From the NCBI GenBank assembly GCA_036488875.1, contig DASXGW010000013.1, positions 41,281-105,280 of the forward strand: a stretch of DNA of 64,000 bases, read 5' to 3'. The position numbers and the translations under genes were made by a program. Below the pieces are notes generated by a model. The model ran no database searches and was not told the origin of the DNA. It saw only the letters and a program-made list of their open reading frames with translations. The stretch is from Candidatus Baltobacteraceae bacterium (lineage in GTDB: Bacteria > Vulcanimicrobiota > Vulcanimicrobiia > Vulcanimicrobiales > Vulcanimicrobiaceae). Positions 34,040-43,421 of this stretch are shown here, piece by piece. Within the stretch, counting starts at the first letter, position 1; every line of letters starts with the position of its first letter.

Positions 34040-37000
34040 ATGTGGCTGACCCGTTTTGCGATTACCCGACCAGTGATCACCGCGATGGTGTTCATTGCAC
34101 TCGCCATTTTCGGGATCATAGCTTTCAATCAAATCGGGCGCAGCCAAGATCCGCCGGGAACGGCGTTTCCGGTCGTGGTCGTTTATGCCGGTTACCCCGG
34201 TGCGTCGCCGCAAGAGATGGAACGGCTGATCGTCAAGCCGATCGAAGATCAGCTCGACGGCATCGACAACCTCGATCAGCTCAACGCCACCGCACAAGAA
34301 GGCACTGCGACGATCGTCGTGCAGTTCAAGCTCGGCACCGATCTCGATAAGGCGGCGATCAACGTTCAAAGCGCGGTCGATACGGCACGCGTCTACTTGC
34401 CCACCGATCTCGACCCGCCGTCGGTTGAGAAAAACGGCGCGTCGGAACCGTTGCTGGATATCGCGGTCAGTTCGAAGTCGCTCTCGCAGACCGAGCTCGC
34501 CGACGTCGTCAACAACCGTCTCGAGCCCATCCTCAAGGGCATTCCCAACGTCCAAACGGTCGGCGTCTACGGCGCGCAAGACCGTGAGTTTCACGTCGAA
34601 CCGATTCCGGCACGGCTGCTCGGCACCAACGCGACGATGGGTGACGTCTTTGCCGCGGTAGCGGCGAACAACTCGAATCTTCCGGGTGGCGTTCTGCACG
34701 GCAGCACGCAAGAGACGAGCGTCTCCGTCCATGCCGAAGTTAATACGGCCCAAGACCTCGCCGGAATTCCACTCAACGTCCCGGGCAGCTCGAATAAGAA
34801 TCTGAACATCGGCGATGTGGCAAATACGATCGACAGTCACGTCGAGCCGACGGCCATCTCTCATTACAACGGCCAGCCGCGCGTCTACGTCGAGCTCGAC
34901 CGGAACATCAACTCCGACGAAATCAAATCGACCCAGATCGCTCGCGCCGAAATCAAGAAGATCCAAGCGCAGTTTCCGGAACTGACGTTCAACGAAATTG
35001 ACGCTCCGGCCGACTACACGCAAAAGTCACTCGCCGGCGTTTGGCAGTCGCTGCTCGAAGGCATCGTGCTGACGATGGTCGTCATGCTGCTGTTCCTGCA
35101 CGCGTGGCGCAACTCCGTCGTCGTCATGATCTCGATCCCGACGTCGATTCTCTCGACCTTCGTGCTGATGAATCTGTTTGGTTTCCACTTCGACTTCATG
35201 TCGACGATGGGGCTATCGCTCATCATCGGTATTTTGGTCGACGACTCGATCGTTGTCTTGGAGAACATCACTCGTCACAGAGATTTGGGCGAAGGCCCGA
35301 TCGATGCGGCCATCAACGGCCGAAGTGAGATCGGCGGCGCAGCGGTTGCGATCACGATGGTCGACGTCGTGGTCTTCTTGCCGGTTGCGTTCTTGCCCGG
35401 CATCGTCGGAGCGTATCTGCGCGAGTTTGCCGCCGTTATCGTCATCGCTACGCTGTTTTCGCTGCTCGTATCGTTCACGCTCACGCCGCTGCTCGCCGCC
35501 AAGTGGAGTGTGCTCGAGCGGTCCGTCGCGCCGCCGCGCTGGATGACGGCCATGAACTCGTGGAAGACGCAAATTCAGCTGTTAGTGGTCGCCGCGGTGC
35601 TCGCGGTCATTCCGTGGCCACTCCCCGAGCTCCGGGCCATCTTGCCGATCATGATCGTCGCGGTGCTGCTGCTCAATGCCGTCGTGCAACGCTACGACGC
35701 GATCCTAAACTGGTATAAGTCCCGCGCGCTCCCGTACGCACTGGCAAACGGTACGTTCGTCGTATTCGTCTGCGTCGTGCTCGTTATCAACGCATTGACG
35801 TTGGCGGCGGGCGCGGGCTCGGCGACCGCGACAATGGACGTACTCATCTTGATTGCCGCGGTGCTGTGGCACGCAGGTGCGGTTGTCTTCCGTCGGACGG
35901 TCGATCCGAAGCGTTTGGAACCCCTCGAACTGCCGCACGGGAACTCGATCGTCGACGCCATCGTGTGGCTTTTCGTGTTGCCTTTCGCCCCAATCGCGGC
36001 TCTGGTGGCTCTTGTGAAATGGGCCAGCATGAGCCGGGGGACGCGTTACACGAATGGCAGATCCGAGAGTGGGATCGGTGAACGCTTGTACCTGGAGGCG
36101 TGCAATGCCGTCCGCCTGTTAGGACGTTGGCTCTACGATACCGGGCGTAACCGGCGGTTGGTACCGTTCACGCTTGGCTTGCCGATTGTGCTCGCGGTCG
36201 TCTTCGCGGCGCTTGGACCGATCAACTTCGATTTCGTTCCGTCGGTTCAAACGGGTGAGATCGATATGACCGTCACCTACCCGGCCGGAACCCCGCTCGC
36301 GACGACCGAGAAGTTCGTAAGCCAACTCGAAGACGGCATCTTGAAGATCGACGGTATCAAGTCGGTCAGTTCCACGGTGGGTCGCAAACCGGAAGGGTGG
36401 GGCAACGCGATCGGCAGCAACTACGCCAAGCTCAACGCGCAAACGCTCGACAATCGCCGTGGCGATACGTACAAGATCGTCGACGAGGTTCGTAAGCTAG
36501 CGTACTTGGTCCCGGGATCGAACTTCCAAGTTTCCGGAGACAGCGGCGGTGGATCGGGAGCGCAGATCTTCTACTCCCTGTCCGGGCCCGAAGATGCAAT
36601 CGTACCCGCCGCGGATAAAGTCGCGCAGTACTTGCGCGATACGCCGGGAAGCGTCAACGTGCAAACCAGCAACGAGTCTTCCGCGCCGCGGCTCAACGTG
36701 GACGTCGATCCGCAGAAAGCCGAAGTTCTCGGCATCTCGCCGGGCGACGCCGCACTGGCTGCCCGTCTAGCTATCGACGGTGCCGTCGCGACGAAAGTGC
36801 GAACGGAGAACGGTTTGGTCGACGTGCGCGTGCAGCTGCCGCGTGCCATGCGGTCGACGGTCGACGAACTTCGCGCCGCACGAGTCCGTGCGCAGGACGG
36901 CACCCTGGTGCCGCTGAGCGACATCGCGACGTTCCAGATGACCACCGCTCCCCAGCAAATCAAAGACCTCAACCGCCAGCGCGTGGTGGACGTGTACGGG

Positions 37001-37711
37001 TCGGTATTGCCGGGCTACTCGCTCGGTGCCGTTACCGCTCCGCTCGAGAAAGCGCTCAAACAGCCCGGATTCTTGCCCGGCGGCGTACAGCTAACCGCGC
37101 AAGGCGACACGCAATACATGCAAGAGACGATGGCCAACATGGGTTTGGCGCTATTGCTCTCGTTCATGCTCGTGTACATGTTGATGGTCATCCTGTATAG
37201 CTCGTTCGTCGAGCCGCTGATCGTCATGATGTCGGTGCCGTTGGCGGTCATCGGAGCGCTCGTCGCGCTGGCGCTCATGCACCGCATCGAGCCGAACGCG
37301 GGACAATCGCTCAATCTCATGTCGATGATCGGCATCATCATGCTCTTCGGGTTGGTTTCGAAAAACGGCATTCTGCTCGTCGATTACTCGAATACGCTTT
37401 GCAAGCGCGGCATGCGCGTGCGCGAAGCGGTGCTGCAAGCGGCCGGTACGCGATTCCGCCCGATTCTCATGACGACGTGCGCTATGATCTTCGGCATGTT
37501 GCCGCTCGCGCTGGGATTCGCCGAGGGCGGCGAATGGCGTCAAGCGATGGGAACGGTAATCATCGGCGGTCTCGCGAGCTCCCTGATTCTGACGCTGTTC
37601 ATGGTACCGATGATTTACAACACGTGGATCGGTTTCTTCGAGCGGAGCGCAGACCGGCGCGCGCTGGCAGCCGAGATGTCGCATCCGGCCGCAGCGGCGT
37701 CGCGCTCTTAG
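34040..37711 (+). CDS. RND-family efflux transporter (AcrB/HAE1-like) with an enlarged membrane domain
   Basis: 1223 residues, about 180 more than a typical AcrB-type pump. Opening MWLTRFAITRPVITAMVFIAL, porter domain, TM4 LSLIIGILVDDSIVVLENITRH with the proton-relay DD pair, and a second half beginning FVPSVQTGEIDMTVTYPAGTPL and ending with GLVSKNGILLVDYSN (TM10 K) and RPILMTTCAMIFGMLPLAL. The extra length lies between TM6 and TM7 (residues ~490-680), where about five more hydrophobic segments occur. No membrane-fusion or TolC-like gene is adjacent, so partners and substrate are unknown. Confidence 0.9.
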   Translation: MWLTRFAITRPVITAMVFIALAIFGIIAFNQIGRSQDPPGTAFPVVVVYAGYPGASPQEMERLIVKPIEDQLDGIDNLDQLNATAQEGTATIVVQFKLGTDLDKAAINVQSAVDTARVYLPTDLDPPSVEKNGASEPLLDIAVSSKSLSQTELADVVNNRLEPILKGIPNVQTVGVYGAQDREFHVEPIPARLLGTNATMGDVFAAVAANNSNLPGGVLHGSTQETSVSVHAEVNTAQDLAGIPLNVPGSSNKNLNIGDVANTIDSHVEPTAISHYNGQPRVYVELDRNINSDEIKSTQIARAEIKKIQAQFPELTFNEIDAPADYTQKSLAGVWQSLLEGIVLTMVVMLLFLHAWRNSVVVMISIPTSILSTFVLMNLFGFHFDFMSTMGLSLIIGILVDDSIVVLENITRHRDLGEGPIDAAINGRSEIGGAAVAITMVDVVVFLPVAFLPGIVGAYLREFAAVIVIATLFSLLVSFTLTPLLAAKWSVLERSVAPPRWMTAMNSWKTQIQLLVVAAVLAVIPWPLPELRAILPIMIVAVLLLNAVVQRYDAILNWYKSRALPYALANGTFVVFVCVVLVINALTLAAGAGSATATMDVLILIAAVLWHAGAVVFRRTVDPKRLEPLELPHGNSIVDAIVWLFVLPFAPIAALVALVKWASMSRGTRYTNGRSESGIGERLYLEACNAVRLLGRWLYDTGRNRRLVPFTLGLPIVLAVVFAALGPINFDFVPSVQTGEIDMTVTYPAGTPLATTEKFVSQLEDGILKIDGIKSVSSTVGRKPEGWGNAIGSNYAKLNAQTLDNRRGDTYKIVDEVRKLAYLVPGSNFQVSGDSGGGSGAQIFYSLSGPEDAIVPAADKVAQYLRDTPGSVNVQTSNESSAPRLNVDVDPQKAEVLGISPGDAALAARLAIDGAVATKVRTENGLVDVRVQLPRAMRSTVDELRAARVRAQDGTLVPLSDIATFQMTTAPQQIKDLNRQRVVDVYGSVLPGYSLGAVTAPLEKALKQPGFLPGGVQLTAQGDTQYMQETMANMGLALLLSFMLVYMLMVILYSSFVEPLIVMMSVPLAVIGALVALALMHRIEPNAGQSLNLMSMIGIIMLFGLVSKNGILLVDYSNTLCKRGMRVREAVLQAAGTRFRPILMTTCAMIFGMLPLALGFAEGGEWRQAMGTVIIGGLASSLILTLFMVPMIYNTWIGFFERSADRRALAAEMSHPAAAASRS

Positions 37712-37768
37712 CTAGCGAGCACTTGCCCCGCCGTTTTGGAGCTGGCAAGCGTGGGTAGAGGCGGTGGC

Positions 37769-38530
37769 ATGAGTGAATCGTGCAACCGCCTTATCGTGTC
37801 GCGCCGTGCCGTCCTGACGGCGGCCGCAATCGCCGCGCTCGCCTTTGCGCCGGCAGCGGCACCGGCGCAGAGCAGCGTCACCGTCATCGTCAACGGCCAA
37901 ACCATGCAGTTCGACCAGCCGCCCATCGTTCGCAGCGGACGCGTTTTCGTTCCGTTGCGCGGCGTCTTCGAACAGCTGGGCGCCAGCGTCGTCTACGCTA
38001 ACGGACAGATCAACGCCACCGGAAGCGGGCGCACCGTTTCGTTGAACATCGGATCGACGCAAGCAACGGTCGACGGGCAGCAGCAGATTCTCGACGTCGC
38101 ACCGTTCCTCGTCGGCAGCCGCACGCTCGTACCGCTGCGTTTCATCGCGCAAGCGCTCGGGGCCGCGGTTGACTGGAACGACCAGACGTCGACGGTCACG
38201 ATCACCGGCGGCGGCGGCAATCGCCCGCAGCAGCCCCCTCCGCCGCAAGGGCGCCCGATGGTGCTCTCGTATCAGTGGCCGACCGGAACGATCTACAACC
38301 ACTATCCGCAGATTCGGTTCAGCCTCAACCGCCGCGTCGCGGACGGAAGCTATCGCGTTCTCGTCGACGGTAACGACGTTTCGTCGCGCGTCCAGTGGAA
38401 CGGACAGTATTACTACGTCACCGTGCCGTTCTCGCTGCAGATGGGCAACCACCGCGTTCGCATCACCGGTCAGACGGCCGCAGGCGCCAACTTCAACCTT
38501 GGCTGGGACTTCAATCAAGGCTCCTACTAG
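37769..38530 (+). CDS. Secreted protein with copper-amine-oxidase-type stalk domains
   Basis: 253 residues. N-terminal signal peptide with an RR (SRRAVLTAAAIAALAFAPAAAPAQ, Tat-like), then two stalk-type repeats: VTVIVNGQTMQFDQPPIVRSGRVFVPLRGVFEQLGASVVY and ATVDGQQQILDVAPFLVGSRTLVPLRFIAQALGAAVDWND, each with the VPLRxxxExLGAxVxW pattern, and a C-terminal Ig-like region after a proline-rich linker. Such domains occur in cell-surface proteins of unknown function. ATG 37769 is taken; the open frame begins earlier. Confidence 0.84.
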   Translation: MSESCNRLIVSRRAVLTAAAIAALAFAPAAAPAQSSVTVIVNGQTMQFDQPPIVRSGRVFVPLRGVFEQLGASVVYANGQINATGSGRTVSLNIGSTQATVDGQQQILDVAPFLVGSRTLVPLRFIAQALGAAVDWNDQTSTVTITGGGGNRPQQPPPPQGRPMVLSYQWPTGTIYNHYPQIRFSLNRRVADGSYRVLVDGNDVSSRVQWNGQYYYVTVPFSLQMGNHRVRITGQTAAGANFNLGWDFNQGSY

Positions 38531-38552
38531 GGGAGCGTAAAACGTCCAAGGC

Positions 38553-39311
38553 GTGATGCGTCGCGCTTTGGTTACCGGAGCGGCCGGCGGCCTTGCCGCC
38601 GGCGTCGCTTCCGCTTTAGCTCGTGACGGCTTCGAACGCGTCGCGATTACCTATCGCAACTCGCTACCGGATACCACCCTTGCGGCGATCCGGTCGGCGG
38701 GAGCCGAGGCGGCCGGCGCGCGAGTCGACTTTTCCGCCGGCGAGCGCGAGATCGAAGACGCACTCGCTTGCGTTGTCGCCGAGCACGGACCGTTCGACAC
38801 GCTCGTGCACGCCGTGGGGCCGATCGTCATCAAACGTTTCTCAAAGCTCTCTACGACCGACTATCGGGAGGTATTCGACGGCAACGTGCGCAGCGCGATA
38901 TTGGCGGCCGCAGCCGTGCTGCCCGCGATGCGTGAGATGCGGTTCGGCAGGATCGTCTACTTCGGATCGCTGGGCGCGAGCGAGACGCGGCCTTATCGAG
39001 GCTTCTCGTTCTACCAAGCGGCAAAGAGCGCGCTCGTCGCGTTCGCGCGCTGCTTGGCCGTCGAGGAAGCGCGGCACGGCATCACGGTCAACGTCGTCGT
39101 TCCAGGCGACATTCGGGATAAAACGCGCAGCCGCCAGGCCGCGCGCGAAGTCGAGGCGGTCAATCCGCTCGGCCGGGCAGGAAGCTATGAAGACATCGCC
39201 GATGCGGTGCGCTTTTTCGTTGCGTCCGAACGCGATTTTGTGACGGGAGCCGTTCTCGACGTCACCGGAGGGTTGACGCAAGCCGACGAGCGAAACGAAC
39301 CCCGCTCATGA
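38553..39311 (+). CDS. Short-chain dehydrogenase/reductase (FabG-like)
   Basis: 252 residues. Cofactor loop VTGAAGGLAAGVA, HAVGPI, catalytic serine FGSLGASE, catalytic YQAAKSAL, and a C-terminal DFVTGAVLDVTGG as in FabG-type SDRs. The loop is less canonical (GGLAAG rather than GxGxG) but Y and K are present. GTG 38553 or ATG 38556 is the start. Its stop overlaps the M1 peptidase ATG by 4 nt. Confidence 0.85.
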   Translation: MMRRALVTGAAGGLAAGVASALARDGFERVAITYRNSLPDTTLAAIRSAGAEAAGARVDFSAGEREIEDALACVVAEHGPFDTLVHAVGPIVIKRFSKLSTTDYREVFDGNVRSAILAAAAVLPAMREMRFGRIVYFGSLGASETRPYRGFSFYQAAKSALVAFARCLAVEEARHGITVNVVVPGDIRDKTRSRQAAREVEAVNPLGRAGSYEDIADAVRFFVASERDFVTGAVLDVTGGLTQADERNEPRS

Positions 39312-41824
39312 TCCGACGTGACGACACTAGCGACCACCGCGCGTTTGCGCTTCCGGGGTCGCGGCCCCACTACGGACCCGACAAAGTCGTGGCCGTCGAG
39401 GCGATCGATTTGGATCTCAAGCCGGATCTGCAAAAAGAGCGGCTCGAAGGCGTTTGTACGACTACCGTTCGAGCGCTCGACGAAGACGTCAGCCGCCTCG
39501 TTCTCGATGCCGTCGATCTCGACATCGACTCCGTCGTGCGCGACGGGCGCCCCCAGCGGTTCGTACGGCGTAACGGCAAGCTCGAGATCGACCTAGATAC
39601 GGCCATCCCCGCCGGCGATCGCGCGACGTTTTCCGTTACGTATGCCGCGAACAAGCCGCGTCACGGACTGTTCTTCGTGACGCCGACGTCCGCTCACCCG
39701 AAGAAAGTGCCGCACGCGTGGACGCAAAGTCAGGACGAAAACGCGCGCTACTGGTTTCCGTGCTTGGACTATCCGCACGAAAAACAGCGAACGACCACCA
39801 CGATAACCGTTCCGAAGGGAACGTTCGCGCTCGGTAACGGCGCCCTAGTGGAGCGCAAGGACGACGGCGCCAACACGATCTTTCGCTATCGGCAAGACGT
39901 CCCGCACAGCACGTACCTGATGACGATGGTTGCGGGTCCGTTCGTCGAGGTCGCGCAAGGCACCGCGGGCGAAAGCGACACGCCGGTGTTCTATTACGTG
40001 CTGCCCGGACGCGAAGCCGACGGCGAGCGCGCGTTCGGCAAAACGCCGCGCATGGTCGAGGTGTACGAAAAGCGCACGGGCATGCCGTACCCGTACGCGC
40101 GCTACTCGCAGATCGCGGTCAGCGATTTCATCTTCGGCGGAATGGAGAATACGTCGGCGACGACGCAGACCGACCGAACGTTGCACGACGAAACCGCGCA
40201 TTTGGATTTTTCGAGCGATCCGCTCGTGGCGCACGAGCTCGCGCACCAGTGGTTCGGCGACCTGCTGACCTGCCGGGACTGGTCGCACGCGTGGCTCAAC
40301 GAAGGGTTTGCAACGTTCTTCGAGGCGATCTGGCGCGAGGCCGATCTGGGATACGAGGAATACCTTTATCATATCTTCGAGTGCGTCGAGGAATACCAGC
40401 GCGAGGACGCCGATCGTTATCGTCGCCCCATCGTCTGCAACACGTATCGCAGCCCGATTGAAATCTTCGACCGGCACCTGTACGAAAAAGGCGCCGCAGT
40501 ATTACACATGCTGCGCGGCGACTTGGGCGACGCGCGGTTCTGGCGCGCGATCCGGCACTACGTGGAGCGCAACGCTCAGCGCAACGTCGAGACGATCGAT
40601 TTCATTCGCGCGATCGAAGAAGCGACCGGGCGCAATATGCGCGCCTTCTTCGATCAGTGGGTCTTCCGCGGCGGCCACCCGGAGCTCCAGATCGCATACG
40701 TGTGGGACGCAAAGCGGAAGATTGCGATGGTTACGGTCGATCAGAAGCAGCCGATCGACGACGAACATCCGGCGTTTCGGTTCGACGTGGACGTGGCGTT
40801 CGCCGGCGAGTCGGAGCGCCGGATTCGGGCGACGATCGAACGCCAGCACGAAACGATTACCGTCCCGCTGGATTCCGAACCGAAGTTCGTACGCTTCGAT
40901 CCGGGCGCGTTCGTTCTGTGCAGCGCGACGTACAAGGTCGGCGTCGATGCGGCCGCAGCTATCATGCGCAACGAGACCGACGTCGTTGCGCGCATACGCG
41001 CGGCGCGCGAGCTGGCAAAAGACGGCTCTCCGGCGGCGCGCGACGCATTGCGCGACGCCTTTGCCGGCGACACGTTTTGGGGCGTGCTGGTGCAGGCGGC
41101 TGCTGCAATCGGCGAGACCCGCGCACCGTGGGCGCGCGAGATGCTCGTCGAAGCGATCGGTCACGCGCACCCGAAGGTGCGCCGCGCGGTCGCGGCAGCT
41201 CTTGGAAACTTCCGGCACGCGGACGCGGCGTCGGCGTTGATCGGGCCGGCGAAGAGCGATGCGTCGTATTTCGTGCGGTCGGCGTCGCTGACGTCGCTCG
41301 GCAAGACGCGCGATCCTCGAGCGTTCGACGTGCTCGCGTCGGCCGTGCGCGAGACGACGTGGAACGGTACCGTCGAAGCCGGCGCGGTGCGCGGTCTCGC
41401 CGAACTGGCCGACGCGCGCGCCATGCCGTTGGTTCGAGACGCAGGCGCCGAGAATCGCGACGAAGGCATACGACGCGCCGCCGTTTGGGCAGTCGGACGA
41501 ATCGGCGAGCTCGTCGAGTCCGAACGCACGCTGGCGGTTGAAGCGTTAGAGGAACGGCTCGACGACCGGATGTTCCTCGTGCAGCTCGGCGCGGTCGGCG
41601 CCGCCGAAACGCTCGGTGACGCACGTCTGCTGCCGGCACTCGATCGCTTGAGCCAATCGGCGTTCGACGGGCGCGTGCGCCGCGACGCCGCCGAGGCCGC
41701 CATTCGCATTCGCGAAGGTGCGAAAGTGCCGGCGCAAGTCACGGCCATGCGCACCGACATCGACGGGTTACGTGAAGAGCAGCGGAAACTTCAGGAGAAG
41801 ATCGAGGCACTCTCGCGGACGTAA
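39308..41824 (+). CDS. M1 family aminopeptidase with C-terminal HEAT repeats
   Basis: 838 residues. A beta-sandwich N-domain is followed by the M1 catalytic domain with GGMENTSAT (exopeptidase GxMEN) and the zinc site H309-E-x-x-H313 in HELAHQWFG with E332 in WLNEGFATFFE. The C-terminal ~280 residues are HEAT-like repeats (AREMLVEAIGHAHPKVRRAVAAALGNFRHADAASAL, DPRAFDVLASAVRETTWNG) and end in a short coiled coil. No signal peptide is visible, so probably cytoplasmic. It releases N-terminal residues from peptides; specificity is unknown. Confidence 0.9.
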   Translation: MIRRDDTSDHRAFALPGSRPHYGPDKVVAVEAIDLDLKPDLQKERLEGVCTTTVRALDEDVSRLVLDAVDLDIDSVVRDGRPQRFVRRNGKLEIDLDTAIPAGDRATFSVTYAANKPRHGLFFVTPTSAHPKKVPHAWTQSQDENARYWFPCLDYPHEKQRTTTTITVPKGTFALGNGALVERKDDGANTIFRYRQDVPHSTYLMTMVAGPFVEVAQGTAGESDTPVFYYVLPGREADGERAFGKTPRMVEVYEKRTGMPYPYARYSQIAVSDFIFGGMENTSATTQTDRTLHDETAHLDFSSDPLVAHELAHQWFGDLLTCRDWSHAWLNEGFATFFEAIWREADLGYEEYLYHIFECVEEYQREDADRYRRPIVCNTYRSPIEIFDRHLYEKGAAVLHMLRGDLGDARFWRAIRHYVERNAQRNVETIDFIRAIEEATGRNMRAFFDQWVFRGGHPELQIAYVWDAKRKIAMVTVDQKQPIDDEHPAFRFDVDVAFAGESERRIRATIERQHETITVPLDSEPKFVRFDPGAFVLCSATYKVGVDAAAAIMRNETDVVARIRAARELAKDGSPAARDALRDAFAGDTFWGVLVQAAAAIGETRAPWAREMLVEAIGHAHPKVRRAVAAALGNFRHADAASALIGPAKSDASYFVRSASLTSLGKTRDPRAFDVLASAVRETTWNGTVEAGAVRGLAELADARAMPLVRDAGAENRDEGIRRAAVWAVGRIGELVESERTLAVEALEERLDDRMFLVQLGAVGAAETLGDARLLPALDRLSQSAFDGRVRRDAAEAAIRIREGAKVPAQVTAMRTDIDGLREEQRKLQEKIEALSRT

Positions 41825-43385
41825 GCGCCGCGCTTTAGCCTTTCTGTTCCTCGTTGCGCTTGTCATTGGCGGCGTTGCCGTGTGGCATTCGGTTTCGGGG
41901 ACGCGCTTTTCGGACATCGTGTCCGAAAAGCGCTCGGCCGGATTTTCCGCAGAGCAAGCTTTGAAGAAAACATCCTGTTTTGGCGGAAAATCCGGACGCC
42001 CCTCAACCGAATGCCCCACGGCAACGCCGTCGCCGGCTCCTTGGACGAACTCAGATCGGCTAAGACTTGCTAAGGAATTGAATTCTGCTTTTGGTCCGGC
42101 TATTGAAGGAGCGGATAGATGGAGTATGGCGGTGCTGGGGGCCGACGGGGTTACGATTTATGATAATCGTGCGTACGATTGGATTACGCCCGCGAGTGTA
42201 TTGAAACTCATCGTGGCGGCGACGGCGCTCGATCAGCTCGGACCCGATCGGCGGTTTCACACGATCTTGGCGGCGGAGCACGGCATCGGCGAGGACGGAA
42301 CGCTCGATGGAAATCTCTGGCTCGTCGGCTCGGGCGATCCGTCGTTTCGCAATACGGATCTGGCCGGCGGCGTCGGCACGCTCGCGCGAGCGGGACTGCG
42401 GCGCGTCACCGGCAGCGTCGCCGTCGATGCCGATGCGATGCATGGGCCCGAGCTCAACCCACATTGGGATCCATCCGATTTCGGAGAGGATTACGCCGCG
42501 CCGACCAGTGCGGTGTCGATCGACGGGGACACCGTCGAGTTCGACGTCGAGGGAACATCGCCGGGCGAACCGGCCGACGTGCGCGTCGATCCGCCGAGCG
42601 ACTCCGTTTCTTTGCGCGGTGCGATTCGAACGACGAGTTCGGAGAGCGACGCGGACGTCGTAATCGCTCCCCAGGCGACGCCGAACACGTTTGCCGTGAG
42701 CGGATCGATCGCCGCCGGCGACCTGCAAAAGTATTGGCTGCCAATCAAAGGCGTGCCGGCATACGCCGGCGCCGTACTGGAGCGCTTGCTGCGCGATCGC
42801 AACGTTGCAACCGGCGCGCCTCCGGCGGTGGAACAGGCGCCTCTAGATACGATCGTGCTCTGGGATCATCGGTCGGCGCCGCTAAGGTCGTTGGAATCGC
42901 ACATGCTGTTCCTATCGGATAACCATTATGCCGAGCAGCTGCTGGCCGCGGTTGGCGGCGAACGTGCCGGGATCTCGAACACTCGATCCGGTATTGCAAC
43001 CGAACTGCGCTTTTTGAGCGAGCGCGGAATTCCGACTCCGGGGCTGCGCCTCGACGACGGCAGCGGTTTGGCGCCGGGCGATCGCATTGCCGCGATCACG
43101 CTTGCTCGCGTGCTCAGCGATGCCGAGGTGCGCGGCGGCGACCGTTCGCTCTATCTGTTGTTGCCGTTGGGCGGTCGTCAAGGCACCCTCAAAGAGTACG
43201 ATTTTACGACTGCGCTCGGACGCGTTCGGGCCAAGAGCGGACATATCACGGGAGTGGCATCGCTGGCGGGCTACGTCAACACGCTGCATCACGGGCGGGT
43301 GGTCTTCGCGTTTTCGATCAACGGCTCGCCGGGAGACCCCGACGCCGCGATCGTTCGCGCCGTCAACCGGATCGTCGACTTCTGA
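41772..43385 (+). CDS. dacB: D-alanyl-D-alanine carboxypeptidase / PBP4-type (S13 family)
   Basis: 537 residues from GTG 41772, overlapping the M1 gene by 53 nt. A basic N-terminus and one membrane span (ALAFLFLVALVIGGVAVW) precede a low-complexity linker, then the penicillin-binding fold: S142-x-x-K145 (TPASVLKL), SDN in MLFLSDNHYAEQ, and KSG in RAKSGHITGVASLAGYV. It trims or cross-cuts peptidoglycan in the periplasm. The linker between span and enzyme is encoded by a 132-nt nested inverted repeat (see the repeat entry), which adds 44 residues in frame. Confidence 0.88.
   Translation: MKSSGNFRRRSRHSRGRKRRALAFLFLVALVIGGVAVWHSVSGTRFSDIVSEKRSAGFSAEQALKKTSCFGGKSGRPSTECPTATPSPAPWTNSDRLRLAKELNSAFGPAIEGADRWSMAVLGADGVTIYDNRAYDWITPASVLKLIVAATALDQLGPDRRFHTILAAEHGIGEDGTLDGNLWLVGSGDPSFRNTDLAGGVGTLARAGLRRVTGSVAVDADAMHGPELNPHWDPSDFGEDYAAPTSAVSIDGDTVEFDVEGTSPGEPADVRVDPPSDSVSLRGAIRTTSSESDADVVIAPQATPNTFAVSGSIAAGDLQKYWLPIKGVPAYAGAVLERLLRDRNVATGAPPAVEQAPLDTIVLWDHRSAPLRSLESHMLFLSDNHYAEQLLAAVGGERAGISNTRSGIATELRFLSERGIPTPGLRLDDGSGLAPGDRIAAITLARVLSDAEVRGGDRSLYLLLPLGGRQGTLKEYDFTTALGRVRAKSGHITGVASLAGYVNTLHHGRVVFAFSINGSPGDPDAAIVRAVNRIVDF
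41884..42015. repeat. 132-nt nested palindromic element inside dacB
   Basis: Outer arms GGCATTCGGTT (41884-41894) and AACCGAATGCC (42005-42015) pair perfectly, followed inwards by GGGG (41897-41900) with CCCC (41999-42002). Inside are two hairpins: GCGCTTTTCGGACA (41903-41916) with TGTCCGAAAAGCGC (41920-41933) around a TCG loop, and CCGGATTTTCCGC (41938-41950) with GCGGAAAATCCGG (41983-41995), which itself holds AAAACA/TGTTTT. The length is exactly 44 codons and contains no stop in the dacB frame. It looks like a palindromic repetitive element inserted between the anchor and the catalytic domain. Confidence 0.85.
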
Positions 43386-43421
43386 CAGGTTTCGGACGAC
43401 AGCGAGAAGATAGAGACCGGA

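Noticed and set aside
34031..35023. 330-codon minus-strand frame opposite the RND gene start
   Set aside because: Shadow of a conserved porter domain; no recognisable motif.
41768..42019. 83-codon minus-strand frame over the dacB palindrome
   Set aside because: It is open because the palindrome reads nearly the same on both strands; no ribosome site or independent gene context.
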